DNA of 45,281 bases from Labilibacter marinus (GTDB lineage Bacteria > Bacteroidota > Bacteroidia > Bacteroidales > Marinilabiliaceae), in contig NZ_LXYE02000003.1 of assembly GCF_001659685.2 (NCBI RefSeq), positions 1 to 45,281 on the forward strand, given 5' to 3'. Under the pieces are notes generated by a model. That model had not been told where the DNA came from and searched no databases. It worked only from the letters and a program-made list of their open reading frames with translations. The position numbers and the translations under genes are program-made. Below, one piece after another: positions 28,001 to 36,277 of this stretch. Positions within the stretch are counted from its first letter, which is position 1, and each line of letters begins with the position of its first letter.

Positions 28001-28633
28001 ATGAGAAAATCTACTTTGTTAATTGCAGCCTTTATGTATGCCATTGGATGCTTGTCAGTTTATGGTCAAGAATCTGCCGAGAAAATTTATGATACTGTTG
28101 ATCAGGTTCCTTTGCATAAAAAAAATAGAGGTAATGTACAAAAGTACTTAAGTAAGAATATTAAATACCCTGTTGATGCATTGGCCAAAGAAATAGAGGG
28201 TAAAGTGATGGTTTCTTTTGTGGTTTCCTCGCTGGGGGAAATTAACGATGTTAAGCTGGTTGAAGGACTGTTCGAGAGTATAGACACAGAGGCTTTACGT
28301 GTTGTTAAAACGATGAAGGAATGGAAGCCTGCAAAATTGGATGGAGAGCTAGTTGCTGCAAAAGTTACTATTCCAGTTCATTTTTATTTATCAGAGGAAA
28401 ATAAGGCATTAGCTGAACAGATAAAGCCATTTTATTTAAATGATCATCCTCCACTTTTTGTACTAGATAATAAAAAAGTGATGGGAGTTACAACCTTAGA
28501 TTATTTTAACGTAAAGTCAATTCGTGTTATTAAAGGAAAAAAAGCACTCGACCTATATGGAGAAGAAGGTAAAAATGGGGTGTTAGTGGTTCAAACCAAG
28601 CGAGGGACATCTAGAGATTATCAGATGTATTAA
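28001..28633 (+). CDS. TonB C-terminal-domain protein with receptor-plug-like tail
   Basis: 210 residues. A signal peptide (about 1-22, ending VYGQ) is followed by a TonB_C-type domain (about 35-130): YPVDALAKEIEGKVMVSFVV, VKLVEGLFESIDTEALRVV, MKEWKPAKLDGELVAAKVTI. The C-terminal 60 residues (PPLFVLDNKKV ... FNVKSIRVIKGKKALDLYG, then GKNGVLVVQTKRG) copy the plug-domain pattern of TonB-dependent receptors (IESIxVLKDxxAxxLYGxxGxNGVIxITTKRG). There is no long membrane anchor or proline spacer as in a true TonB, so it may be a periplasmic or exported TonB-like protein. A terminator follows. Confidence 0.86.
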   Translation: MRKSTLLIAAFMYAIGCLSVYGQESAEKIYDTVDQVPLHKKNRGNVQKYLSKNIKYPVDALAKEIEGKVMVSFVVSSLGEINDVKLVEGLFESIDTEALRVVKTMKEWKPAKLDGELVAAKVTIPVHFYLSEENKALAEQIKPFYLNDHPPLFVLDNKKVMGVTTLDYFNVKSIRVIKGKKALDLYGEEGKNGVLVVQTKRGTSRDYQMY

Positions 28634-28661
28634 AAAATATTGAAAATTATATAATAGATAG

Positions 28662-28696
28662 AGGGAACTTATTCAAGAAATAGGTTCCCTTTTTCT
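28662..28696 (+). terminator. Rho-independent terminator after the TonB_C gene
   Basis: Stem agggaac / gttccct with a 15-base loop, followed by TTTTTCTTTT. Confidence 0.75.
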
Positions 28697-28770
28697 TTTA
28701 TCTTTACAGGCTTAAATTTAATTGTAATATAAAAATAGTTTTCTACGAGCTGTAGGAGGATTATTTATTA

Positions 28771-30015
28771 ATGGAGAATATGTATACAACAGTTTTTTAT
28801 TTGATCGTTTTAATTATTGTTATCGAGTTTTTATGGGATAGATTTTTATTATACCTGAATACCACCATGTGGAGCGATAAATTGCCTAGTGAGCTGCAAG
28901 ATGTATACGATGAAGAGAAGTATGCTAAACAGCAGCAATATTCAAAAGTCAATCATAAGTTTGGTTGGTTGACGACTATTTATAGTCTGGCGTTGATATT
29001 GCTCATGTTGTTTTTTAATGGCTTTGCTTGGCTTAATTCGTGGACGACTCAGGTGTCAGACAATTCGATTATACAGGCTATTTTATTTCTTGGTGTGTTA
29101 GGTTTAGGATCTACCGTTTTAAATATGCCATTCTCCCTGTATAGTACTTTTGTAATAGAGGAAAAATTCGGTTTTAATAAAACGACACCAAAAACATTTG
29201 TCTTGGACTTTATAAAATCACTGCTTATTGGTGCTTTATTAGGTGGGGGAATATTAGCGTTAATAGTTTGGTTTTATGAAGCTGCAGGAGAAAATTTTTG
29301 GTTATATGCATGGGGATTTATGACCGTTTTCATGTTATTTATCACGATGTTTTATACTTCTGTTTTATTGCCACTGTTTAATAAGCAAACACCATTGGAG
29401 GATGGAGAACTAAAGGTGGCTATCGAGGAGTTTAGTGAAAAGGTAAATTTTAAGCTGGATAATATCTATATTATGGATGGCTCCAAACGAAGTACAAAAG
29501 CCAATGCTTTTTTTAGCGGCCTTGGAGCTAAAAAACGTATTGTATTATACGATACCTTAGTTAATGACCTTGAAGTTGATGAGATTGTTGGTGTGTTGGC
29601 CCATGAAATTGGACATTATAAAAAGAAACACACCCTTTGGGGCATGTTAAGTGGAATAGTACAAACAGGAATTATGCTGTATGTATTTTCATTGTTTGTT
29701 GATTCACCTGTATTGTCTCAGGCTTTAGGTGTGCAGAAGCCAGTTTTTCATATTGGTTTAATTGCATTCGGTATTTTATATAGTCCGATATCAGGAGTGT
29801 CAGGATTGTTTTCAACTTTATTATCTCGTAAAAACGAATACGAAGCAGATGCTTTTGCCGCCACTAATCATAATTCATCGTCTCTTATTAAGGCTTTAAA
29901 AACCATATCGGTAAATGCCTTGAGTAATTTAACGCCGCATCCTTGGTTTGTGTTTTTTCATTATTCTCACCCTCCCTTATTGGCTCGTATTAATGCATTA
30001 AAAAAGTATTCGTAA
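28771..30015 (+). CDS. M48 family zinc metalloprotease, Ste24/CAAX-protease type
   Basis: 414-residue integral membrane protease. Several N-terminal helices carry the KFGWLTTIYSL and FVIEEKFGFNKTTPKTFVLD segments of Ste24-type enzymes. The zinc site is HEIGH (His278, Glu279, His282), with the third ligand in KNEYEADAFAA near 356. The C-terminal HPWFVFFHYSHPPLLARI matches the family ending. In bacteria these proteins degrade membrane or misfolded proteins rather than prenylated peptides. AGGAGG at 28754-28759 lies 11 bases before the ATG. cinA starts 33 bp after its stop, so the two are probably one unit. Confidence 0.95.
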   Translation: MENMYTTVFYLIVLIIVIEFLWDRFLLYLNTTMWSDKLPSELQDVYDEEKYAKQQQYSKVNHKFGWLTTIYSLALILLMLFFNGFAWLNSWTTQVSDNSIIQAILFLGVLGLGSTVLNMPFSLYSTFVIEEKFGFNKTTPKTFVLDFIKSLLIGALLGGGILALIVWFYEAAGENFWLYAWGFMTVFMLFITMFYTSVLLPLFNKQTPLEDGELKVAIEEFSEKVNFKLDNIYIMDGSKRSTKANAFFSGLGAKKRIVLYDTLVNDLEVDEIVGVLAHEIGHYKKKHTLWGMLSGIVQTGIMLYVFSLFVDSPVLSQALGVQKPVFHIGLIAFGILYSPISGVSGLFSTLLSRKNEYEADAFAATNHNSSSLIKALKTISVNALSNLTPHPWFVFFHYSHPPLLARINALKKYS

Positions 30016-30048
30016 AAACATTTTTTGATTGAATAGGCTTACTATAAT

Positions 30049-31302
30049 ATGGCAAAAATAGAAATAGTTACCATAGGCGATGAATTGCTTATAGGTCAAG
30101 TAATAGATACCAATTCTGCTTGGATGGGCAAGCAGTTGAATGATGCTGGTTTCGAGGTGGCGAGGGTGAATTCTATTAGTGATAGTGAAGAGGAGATTCT
30201 GAATATTTTAAAGGAAACATCTGAAAGGTCAGATGTGGTTTTAATAACAGGTGGTTTGGGACCAACAAAGGATGATATTACTAAAACAACCTTATGTCGG
30301 TATTTTAATACAGAGCTTGTTTTTAATGAGGAAGTTTTTGAGGATGTAAAGTCTTTATTAAAGCGATATGTACCCAATATAAATGAATTAAATCGTCAGC
30401 AGGCCATGGTGCCTGCCAATTGTTCTGTTATTCGAAATCCAGTTGGTACAGCACCAATTATGTGGTTTGAGCACAAAGAAACGATCTTTGTATCTATGCC
30501 TGGAGTTCCTTCGGAGATGAAACGAGCGCTTGAGTTTGAAATTATACCTCGCTTAGTATCTCGATTTGTAACATCATCAATAATTCATAAAACAGTTATT
30601 GTTAGCAATATTCCAGAAGCTACATTAGCAGATATGTTAAGCGATTTTGAAAAAGAAATCCCAACACATATAAAATTAGCTTATTTGCCTTCTCCTGGTA
30701 GGATACGTTTAAGGTTTACAGGAAGAGGAGAGAGTGAGAAAGTTGTTGCTGCTGAAATTGAGCAATTAATTACGAATTTGGAACCTATTATTGGCGATGC
30801 TATACTTGGATATGATGATAAGCCTACCGTGCAATTTATTGCGGATATCTTTAAAGAAAATAATTTAAGCTTAGGAACTGCAGAAAGTTGTACTGGCGGT
30901 AATATAGCGCATCAAATTACATTATTACCTGGTAGCTCTAATTATTTTAAAGGTGGCGTTGTGGCCTATCATAACGATGTTAAAATGGGCATGCTGGCTG
31001 TAAAAGAAGAAACCTTGAATAAAGTTGGTGCAGTAAGTAAAGAAGTTGTTGAGCAAATGGCTATAGGTGCTAGGTATAATTTAGGTGTTGATTATTCGGT
31101 TACCACTTCAGGAATAGCAGGTCCTGATGGAGGAACAGATGAAAAGCCAATAGGTACTATTTGGATTGCCGTAGGAGGTCCTAATGGTATAAATAGCAAA
31201 AAGTTTAACTTTGGTCATATTCGCGAAAGAAATATTGTTCGATCTACCGAGATGGCTCTGGTAATGTTAAAAAAGATGGTAGAGCAAGATTTAACTAAAT
31301 AA
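30049..31302 (+). CDS. cinA: CinA family protein (nicotinamide-nucleotide amidase)
   Basis: 417 residues with the two expected parts. The N-terminal MoCF/COG1058 domain (1-170) has ITGGLGPTKDDIT and SMPGVPSEMK. The C-terminal CinA domain (about 260-412) has AESCTGGNIAHQIT and TTSGIAGPDGGTDEKPIGT. The C-terminal domain deamidates nicotinamide mononucleotide in the pyridine-nucleotide cycle; the N-terminal domain is linked to ADP-ribose pyrophosphatase activity. This is the standard full-length form. It follows the M48 protease closely. Confidence 0.95.
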   Translation: MAKIEIVTIGDELLIGQVIDTNSAWMGKQLNDAGFEVARVNSISDSEEEILNILKETSERSDVVLITGGLGPTKDDITKTTLCRYFNTELVFNEEVFEDVKSLLKRYVPNINELNRQQAMVPANCSVIRNPVGTAPIMWFEHKETIFVSMPGVPSEMKRALEFEIIPRLVSRFVTSSIIHKTVIVSNIPEATLADMLSDFEKEIPTHIKLAYLPSPGRIRLRFTGRGESEKVVAAEIEQLITNLEPIIGDAILGYDDKPTVQFIADIFKENNLSLGTAESCTGGNIAHQITLLPGSSNYFKGGVVAYHNDVKMGMLAVKEETLNKVGAVSKEVVEQMAIGARYNLGVDYSVTTSGIAGPDGGTDEKPIGTIWIAVGGPNGINSKKFNFGHIRERNIVRSTEMALVMLKKMVEQDLTK

Positions 31303-31307
31303 TTAGT

Positions 31308-31348
31308 CTTATAAAACATTACCATATTTTTATAGTTAATGTTTTAAG
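31308..31348 (+). other. Stem-loop downstream of cinA
   Basis: Left arm cttataaaacatta pairs with taatgttttaag (nine perfect central pairs, one bulge) over a 15-base loop. No T-run follows, so it may stabilise the 3' end of the mRNA or act as a weak terminator. The rest of the 331-bp gap to rpmB has no gene. Confidence 0.4.
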
Positions 31349-31558
31349 AAAGAATGACAGCTCTAAGATAAATGGTCAGATATAATGATGATTGAGTTGT
31401 TCATAGGGGGGTGATAAAAGCGAATGGTTATGCATTTTTCAAAGGATAATGTTGATGAATCACTGAAAACTAATTTACCATTGTTTTAGAAGACTTCTAA
31501 TTTTTAATTGCAGCAGTGTAAAAAAGATAAAGAAAAATGGAATTTTTATTAAACAATG

Positions 31559-31590
31559 TTTGTTATTTTAAATAAAATTGCCGTATTTTG
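31559..31590 (+). promoter_or_regulatory. Probable promoter of the rpmB-rpmG-DUF4295 operon
   Basis: TTTG (31559-31562) and TATTTTG (31584-31590, one base short of TAnnTTTG) are 21 bases apart, near the Bacteroidota -33/-7 arrangement. The ATG of rpmB is 44 bases downstream. Confidence 0.45.
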
Positions 31591-31633
31591 CGCTCTGTTT
31601 GAAAAATGTATCCGAAAATAAACGGTTGTAAAG

Positions 31634-31876
31634 ATGTCAAGAGTTTGTCAGATAACTGGAAAAAGGTTCTTAGTTGGGAACAATGTTTCCCACTCCAAGA
31701 GAAGAACCAAAAGAAGATTTGATGTAAATCTATTTAAGAAACGTTTCTTCCTTGTGGAAGAAGAGCGTTGGGTAGACCTTAGGGTTTCTGCCTCTGGGCT
31801 TAGAATGATTAACAAGGTTGGTTTATTAGCTGCTTTGAAATCTGCTAAGGAAAATGGTTATATAACTAAATTTTAA
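31634..31876 (+). CDS. rpmB: Large ribosomal subunit protein bL28
   Basis: 80 residues, normal length. It begins [20 protein letters not shown], the bL28 signature, and continues [12 protein letters not shown] and [18 protein letters not shown]. It lacks the CxxC zinc pairs found in some lineages. It is the first gene of the set with bL33 (13 bp later) and DUF4295, as usual in Bacteroidota. Confidence 0.97.
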   Translation: MSRVCQITGKRFLVGNNVSHSKRRTKRRFDVNLFKKRFFLVEEERWVDLRVSASGLRMINKVGLLAALKSAKENGYITKF

Positions 31877-31889
31877 AGGAGATTAAGAG

Positions 31890-32078
31890 ATGGCTAAAAA
31901 ATCAAAAGGAAATCGCGTTCAAGTAATTCTTGAATGTACTGAGCACAAAGAGAGTGGAATGGCTGGAACTAGTCGTTATATTACTGTTAAAAACAGAAAA
32001 AACACTCCAGATAGAATGGAATTGAAAAAGTATAACCCTATTTTGAAGCGTTATACTGTTCATAGAGAAATTAAATAA
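31890..32078 (+). CDS. rpmG: Large ribosomal subunit protein bL33
   Basis: 62 residues. [39 protein letters not shown] and [16 protein letters not shown] are bL33 signatures. Only one cysteine is present, so this is the zinc-free form. AAAGGAG (31875-31881), overlapping the rpmB stop, is an unusually good Shine-Dalgarno sequence eight bases before the ATG. Confidence 0.97.
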   Translation: MAKKSKGNRVQVILECTEHKESGMAGTSRYITVKNRKNTPDRMELKKYNPILKRYTVHREIK

Positions 32079-32089
32079 ATCTTTGTAAA

Positions 32090-32242
32090 ATGGCTAAGAA
32101 ATCAGTAGCAACACTACAAAAAGGAGGCGGAAAAGGTCACTCAAAAGTGATTAAAATGGTAAAATCGCCTAAAACTGGTGCTTACTCTTTTAAAGAAGAG
32201 ATAGTAACCAATGAAGAAGTAAAAGGTTATTTCAAAAAATAA
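32090..32242 (+). CDS. DUF4295 family small basic protein
   Basis: 50 residues: MAKKSVATLQKGGGKGHSKV followed by a basic segment and ending EEVKGYFKK. Its composition (Lys/Gly-rich) and its constant position after rpmB-rpmG in Bacteroidota fit a ribosome-associated protein; that role is inference from context. It starts 11 bases after the rpmG stop and is followed by a strong terminator, making a three-gene operon. Confidence 0.9.
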   Translation: MAKKSVATLQKGGGKGHSKVIKMVKSPKTGAYSFKEEIVTNEEVKGYFKK

Positions 32243-32275
32243 TTTTGCTCAAGCAAAAGACATTTTTATTAAAAG

Positions 32276-32305
32276 AGCTTCCTTTATTATAAAGGAAGCT
32301 TTTTT
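32276..32305 (+). terminator. Terminator of the rpmB-rpmG-DUF4295 operon
   Basis: Perfect inverted repeat agcttccttta / taaaggaagct around a 3-base loop, followed by five T. Confidence 0.85.
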
Positions 32306-32454
32306 GTATATGCATTATTAATTAAAGTATGCATATTTTTTCTATTTTTAAGTGGTTTATTATAACAGTATACATATGTAGTACTGTGTAATACTAGAAA
32401 CACCTTGCTTGAGGTGGAAACCAAAAATAAAGTGTCTGTTTTACAAAATGAGAT

Positions 32455-33405
32455 ATGGGATTATTCGGAAGGTTTACAAAAGAGAAAAAAGAAAACTTAG
32501 ATAAAGGTTTAGCAAAAACCAAAGAGAGCGTGTTTAAGAAATTGACACGTGCGGTTGCTGGACGCTCTAAAGTTGACGATTCGGTTCTAGATGAATTAGA
32601 GGAGGTGTTAATTACTTCTGATGTGGGTGTTGATACCACACTAAAAATCATTGAGCGAATCGAAGAACGTGTAACTAGAGATAAGTTTTTAAGTACTTCT
32701 GAATTAAATTCTATTCTTAAAGAAGAAATTGCTGATCTTTTATCTGAAAATGAGGTAGAAGGAGAGGGTGATTTTGAACTTCCTAAAAGTGATAATCCTT
32801 ATGTGATTATGGTGGTGGGAGTGAATGGAGTGGGCAAAACAACTACTATTGGTAAGTTGGCATATAAATTTAAAGCAGCCGGTAAAAAGGTTGTTTTAGG
32901 TGCTGCTGATACATTTAGAGCTGCAGCAATTGATCAGCTGCAAGTTTGGGCTGATAGAGTAGATGTACCTTTGGTTCGTCAGGAAATGGGTTCCGATCCT
33001 GCTTCTGTAGCTTTTGATACACTGTCTTCAGCAAAATCGCAAGGAGCGGATGTTGTAATTATTGACACAGCAGGCCGTCTTCATAATAAGGTTAACTTAA
33101 TGAATGAGTTGACTAAGGTGAAAAAAGTAATGCAAAAGGTCGTGCCAGATACACCAAATGAAATAATTTTGGTTTTGGATGGTTCTACAGGACAAAATGC
33201 CTTTGAACAGGCAAAAGAATTTACCAAAGCAACAGAGGTAAACGCACTTGTAATTACCAAATTAGATGGTACAGCTAAGGGTGGAGTTGTAATTGGCGTT
33301 TCTGATCAGTTTAAAATTCCTGTAAAGTATATTGGAATTGGAGAAGGAATAGATGATCTACAGGTTTTCAACCGCAATGAATTCGTAGATTCATTGTTTA
33401 ATTAA
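32455..33405 (+). CDS. ftsY: Signal recognition particle receptor FtsY
   Basis: 316-residue GTPase that docks SRP-ribosome complexes at the membrane with Ffh and SecYEG. The N domain (about 20-95) is followed by the G domain with P-loop GVNGVGKTTT (122-131), DTFRAAA, DTAGR and TKLDGTAKGG motifs. The acidic A domain of E. coli FtsY is absent; only about 20 charged residues (MGLFGRFTKEKKENLDKGLA) precede the N domain, the common short form. The gap upstream contains a small CACCT/AGGTG hairpin (about 32400-32416). Confidence 0.96.
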   Translation: MGLFGRFTKEKKENLDKGLAKTKESVFKKLTRAVAGRSKVDDSVLDELEEVLITSDVGVDTTLKIIERIEERVTRDKFLSTSELNSILKEEIADLLSENEVEGEGDFELPKSDNPYVIMVVGVNGVGKTTTIGKLAYKFKAAGKKVVLGAADTFRAAAIDQLQVWADRVDVPLVRQEMGSDPASVAFDTLSSAKSQGADVVIIDTAGRLHNKVNLMNELTKVKKVMQKVVPDTPNEIILVLDGSTGQNAFEQAKEFTKATEVNALVITKLDGTAKGGVVIGVSDQFKIPVKYIGIGEGIDDLQVFNRNEFVDSLFN

Positions 33406-33431
33406 GCAGATTATTTAAAAACAATATAAGT

Positions 33432-33465
33432 GGCTACCTGTTCTATGGGTGGCCTTTGTTATTTT
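33432..33465 (+). terminator. Weak terminator after ftsY
   Basis: A 7-bp stem ggctacc / ggtggcc (one T-G pair) with a 9-base loop, followed by an interrupted T-rich tail (tttgttatttt). Confidence 0.5.
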
Positions 33466-33618
33466 AAGAAAGCATTGGTGATGAGTCAGTGTTAATGTGT
33501 TGAGTGCGTTATCTTAAAGAAAGCAATAAACAGTTGTTTTGTAAATGTTCTCAGAAAAATTAGGTAGAAGTGTTTCGGTATTTAAGCAAACACTTTTGTC
33601 TCTATACTAAAAAATAGA

Positions 33619-34914
33619 ATGAAGAAGATTGATGTAGTAACGTTGGGGTGTTCAAAAAATTTAGTGGATTCTGAATCCTTAATTAAGCAATTTGAGGCGG
33701 GAGGTTTTTCTGTGGCTCATGATGCGGAAACGCCTAAAGGAGATATTGCTATTATAAATACATGTGGTTTTATTGGTGATGCCAAAGAAGAATCTATAGA
33801 AACTATATTAAATTTTGCGGAAGCTAAAAAGCGCGGAGATTTAAAGAAATTGTTTGTAATGGGTTGTCTTTCAGAAAGATATTCGAAGCAACTCAAAGAA
33901 GAACTACCAGAGGTGGATGCTATTTATGGTAAATTCGACTGGAAAAAGATTGTGGAGGATCTGGGGCAGAATTACCGTGCAGATTTAATTAATGAACGCA
34001 GTTTGACAACTCCTGGTCATTATGCGTATTTTAAGATATCAGAAGGTTGTAATCGCTCTTGTTCGTATTGTGCTATACCTCTTATTACAGGTAAGCATCA
34101 ATCTAAACCTATGGAGCAATTGATTGATGAAGCCGAAGGATTAGCTGCACAAGGAGTAAAAGAATTGCAAGTAATTGCACAGGATTTATCTTTTTATGGT
34201 TTAGATATATATAAGCAAATGAAGTTAGCTGAGCTTACTCATAAAATTGCTGATGTAAAGGGTATTGATTGGGTGAGGTTGCATTATGCATATCCTGCAG
34301 GATTTCCGTATAATTTATTAAAAGTAATGAACGAACATCCTAATGTTTGTAATTATATTGATATAGCCTTACAGCATATTAGTGACCCTATGCTTAAAAT
34401 TATGCGTCGTAATGTTTCAAAGGCGGAGACTTATAAGCTTATTGAACGTATGCGTAATGATGTGCCAGGAATTCACCTACGTACCACTATGATTACAGGG
34501 CATCCAGGAGAAACAGAGCAAGACTTTAAAGAAATGTTAGATTTTGTGAAAGAGATGCGTTTTGAGCGCTTAGGTGTATTCCCATATTCGCACGAGGAAG
34601 ATACGCATGCTTTTCGTAATTATAAAGATGATATTCCACAAGAGGTAAAGCAAGAGAGAGCTGATGCTATCATGGAGGTTCAAGAGCAAATAAGTTGGGA
34701 AATCAACCAGGAGAAAGTGGGTAGTGAAATGAAAGTAATAGTGGATCGTAAAGAAGAAGACTATTATGTGGCTCGTACCGAATTTGATTCGCCAGAAGTA
34801 GATCCTGAAGTACTAATTCCTGTTGATGGTAATGAAGCAAAGGTTGGAGAGTTTTGTCAAGTTAAAATTACAGATGCGGAGTCATATGATCTTTTTGGAG
34901 CTGTTGTTAAGTAA
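33619..34914 (+). CDS. rimO: Ribosomal protein uS12 methylthiotransferase RimO
   Basis: 431 residues. This radical SAM enzyme adds a methylthio group to the conserved Asp of uS12. The N-terminal UPF0004 domain begins DVVTLGCSKNLVDSE, with further cluster cysteines in NTCGFIGDA and GCLSERY. The radical SAM cysteines are Cys144, Cys148 and Cys151 (EGCNRSCSYCAIP), and a C-terminal TRAM domain (about 365-431) follows. LGCSKNxVDSE identifies RimO rather than MiaB. truA follows 67 bp downstream, across a stretch with a faint 7-base periodicity. Confidence 0.96.
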   Translation: MKKIDVVTLGCSKNLVDSESLIKQFEAGGFSVAHDAETPKGDIAIINTCGFIGDAKEESIETILNFAEAKKRGDLKKLFVMGCLSERYSKQLKEELPEVDAIYGKFDWKKIVEDLGQNYRADLINERSLTTPGHYAYFKISEGCNRSCSYCAIPLITGKHQSKPMEQLIDEAEGLAAQGVKELQVIAQDLSFYGLDIYKQMKLAELTHKIADVKGIDWVRLHYAYPAGFPYNLLKVMNEHPNVCNYIDIALQHISDPMLKIMRRNVSKAETYKLIERMRNDVPGIHLRTTMITGHPGETEQDFKEMLDFVKEMRFERLGVFPYSHEEDTHAFRNYKDDIPQEVKQERADAIMEVQEQISWEINQEKVGSEMKVIVDRKEEDYYVARTEFDSPEVDPEVLIPVDGNEAKVGEFCQVKITDAESYDLFGAVVK

Positions 34915-34932
34915 AAGGATTATAGCTTAACT

Positions 34933-34974
34933 TATGATTCTTAATTATTGACTAATAACCAATGTCGAATGACT
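34933..34974. repeat. Short heptad-periodic stretch between rimO and truA
   Basis: The gap can be read as tatgatt, cttaatt, attgact, aataacc, aatgtcg, aatgact. The two gact words are 21 bases (three units) apart. It resembles a decayed version of the ACTGNNN repeat at 1851-1985, though far less regular. Confidence 0.4.
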
Positions 34975-34981
34975 GGAAAAT

Positions 34982-35746
34982 ATGGCGAGATTTTTCATAG
35001 AACTATCCTATAACGGTAAAAAATATCATGGTTGGCAGATTCAACCGAATGCTATTACAGTGCAGAAGGTGCTTAATGATTCCTTAAGTAAGATACTGAG
35101 GGAAGAGATTAATGTGGTTGGATGTGGGCGTACTGATACAGGCGTTCATGCCACCTATTTTGTGGCTCATTTCGAAAGTGAAAAACAAGATATAGATGAG
35201 TTACATTTTGTGCATAAAATGAACCGTATTTTACCCAAGGACATTGCGGTATATTCTTTAACGCTTGTTGATGATGAAACGCATACTCGCTTTTCAGCAA
35301 CAAGTCGTACGTATGAGTATCATATCGTAGATAAAAAGAATCCTTTTTTACAAGAGTTTGCTTATCAATCCCATGTTCCGTTGGACTTTAATTTAATGAA
35401 TGAAGCATCGAGGATTCTATTTGATTATATCGATTTTACCAGTTTTAGTAAGTTACATACGGATGTAAAAACCAACAATTGTAAAATTACCAAGGCTATT
35501 TGGGAGTTTAAAAATAATAAGTGGGTATTTACTATTAGTGCTGATCGTTTCCTGCGTAATATGGTACGTGCCATTGTAGGAACCTTATTGGAGGTTGGTC
35601 GTGGTAAAATGACTTTAGATCAATTTAAAAAGGTGATTGAGGCTAAGGATAGGGGAGTGGCTGGAACTTCTGCGCCAGCTCATGCACTCTATTTAATAAA
35701 TGTTACCTATCCAGAGGAGTTGTTCAAGGCCAAACATCAAGGTTAG
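34982..35746 (+). CDS. truA: tRNA pseudouridine(38-40) synthase TruA
   Basis: 254 residues. Forms pseudouridine at positions 38-40 in the tRNA anticodon arm. The catalytic Asp52 sits in GCGRTDTGVHA; YNGKKYHGWQIQ at the N-terminus, RTYEYHI in the middle and FLRNMVRAIVGTLLEVGRGK near the C-terminus are family signatures. Its last four bases overlap the end of the convergent membrane-protein gene. Confidence 0.96.
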   Translation: MARFFIELSYNGKKYHGWQIQPNAITVQKVLNDSLSKILREEINVVGCGRTDTGVHATYFVAHFESEKQDIDELHFVHKMNRILPKDIAVYSLTLVDDETHTRFSATSRTYEYHIVDKKNPFLQEFAYQSHVPLDFNLMNEASRILFDYIDFTSFSKLHTDVKTNNCKITKAIWEFKNNKWVFTISADRFLRNMVRAIVGTLLEVGRGKMTLDQFKKVIEAKDRGVAGTSAPAHALYLINVTYPEELFKAKHQG

Positions 35747-36183
35747 AACAATCCTTTTATATAAGCAATTACGGGATCGGATAGATAGGTGATTCCGTAA
35801 CTCCAGATGACAATTCCAATGAGTAGATAAATTATAAATTTCCGCGTATTATCAATTAAGAGTATACCAATCATTAAAGTAATAAACGATCCGAACAATC
35901 CTGTTGCCACTAAACCAAGTCCAGCTACGCCATACTTTTCGAGCCAAGAAGATATTTTTTTACGTTTATTGCTTTTGCTTTCTTTACCATATTTACTTAA
36001 TAGCCAATTGCGGAATGATTCTCCTGAAAAATAAATAATAAGGGTCGATGAAATGGCTCCTAAAGATGTTAGTGTTGCGGTATAAAAAGGAGCTAGGCCT
36101 AAGGCGATACCTACAGGAATTCCTTTCCATATGCCAGCGGCACCAGCTAAGTATACGCTAATGTATTTTATTAATTCTTCCAT
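35743..36183 (-). CDS. Small membrane protein, putative small multidrug export family
   Basis: 146 residues with about four hydrophobic helices. AAGIWKGIPVGIALGLAP, the cytoplasmic basic loop (KESKSNKRKKISSWLEKYG) and GVAGLGLVATGLFGSFITLM resemble the PF06695 'small multidrug export' family. The drug-export label is inherited from the family and is weakly supported. It overlaps the end of truA by four bases. On the minus strand it follows aroE by 94 bp; that gap contains two small hairpins (36197-36211 and 36215-36240), so co-transcription with aroE is uncertain. Confidence 0.7.
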   Translation of the reverse strand: MEELIKYISVYLAGAAGIWKGIPVGIALGLAPFYTATLTSLGAISSTLIIYFSGESFRNWLLSKYGKESKSNKRKKISSWLEKYGVAGLGLVATGLFGSFITLMIGILLIDNTRKFIIYLLIGIVIWSYGITYLSDPVIAYIKGLF

Positions 36184-36277
36184 AGAATCCCATGCCTGAA
36201 CCTGTGGTTCAATACTTCCCTATGTGCAGTTAAAGGGAAGATTCATTGTGATATATCGCTTTATTTTTGATGGTTTA

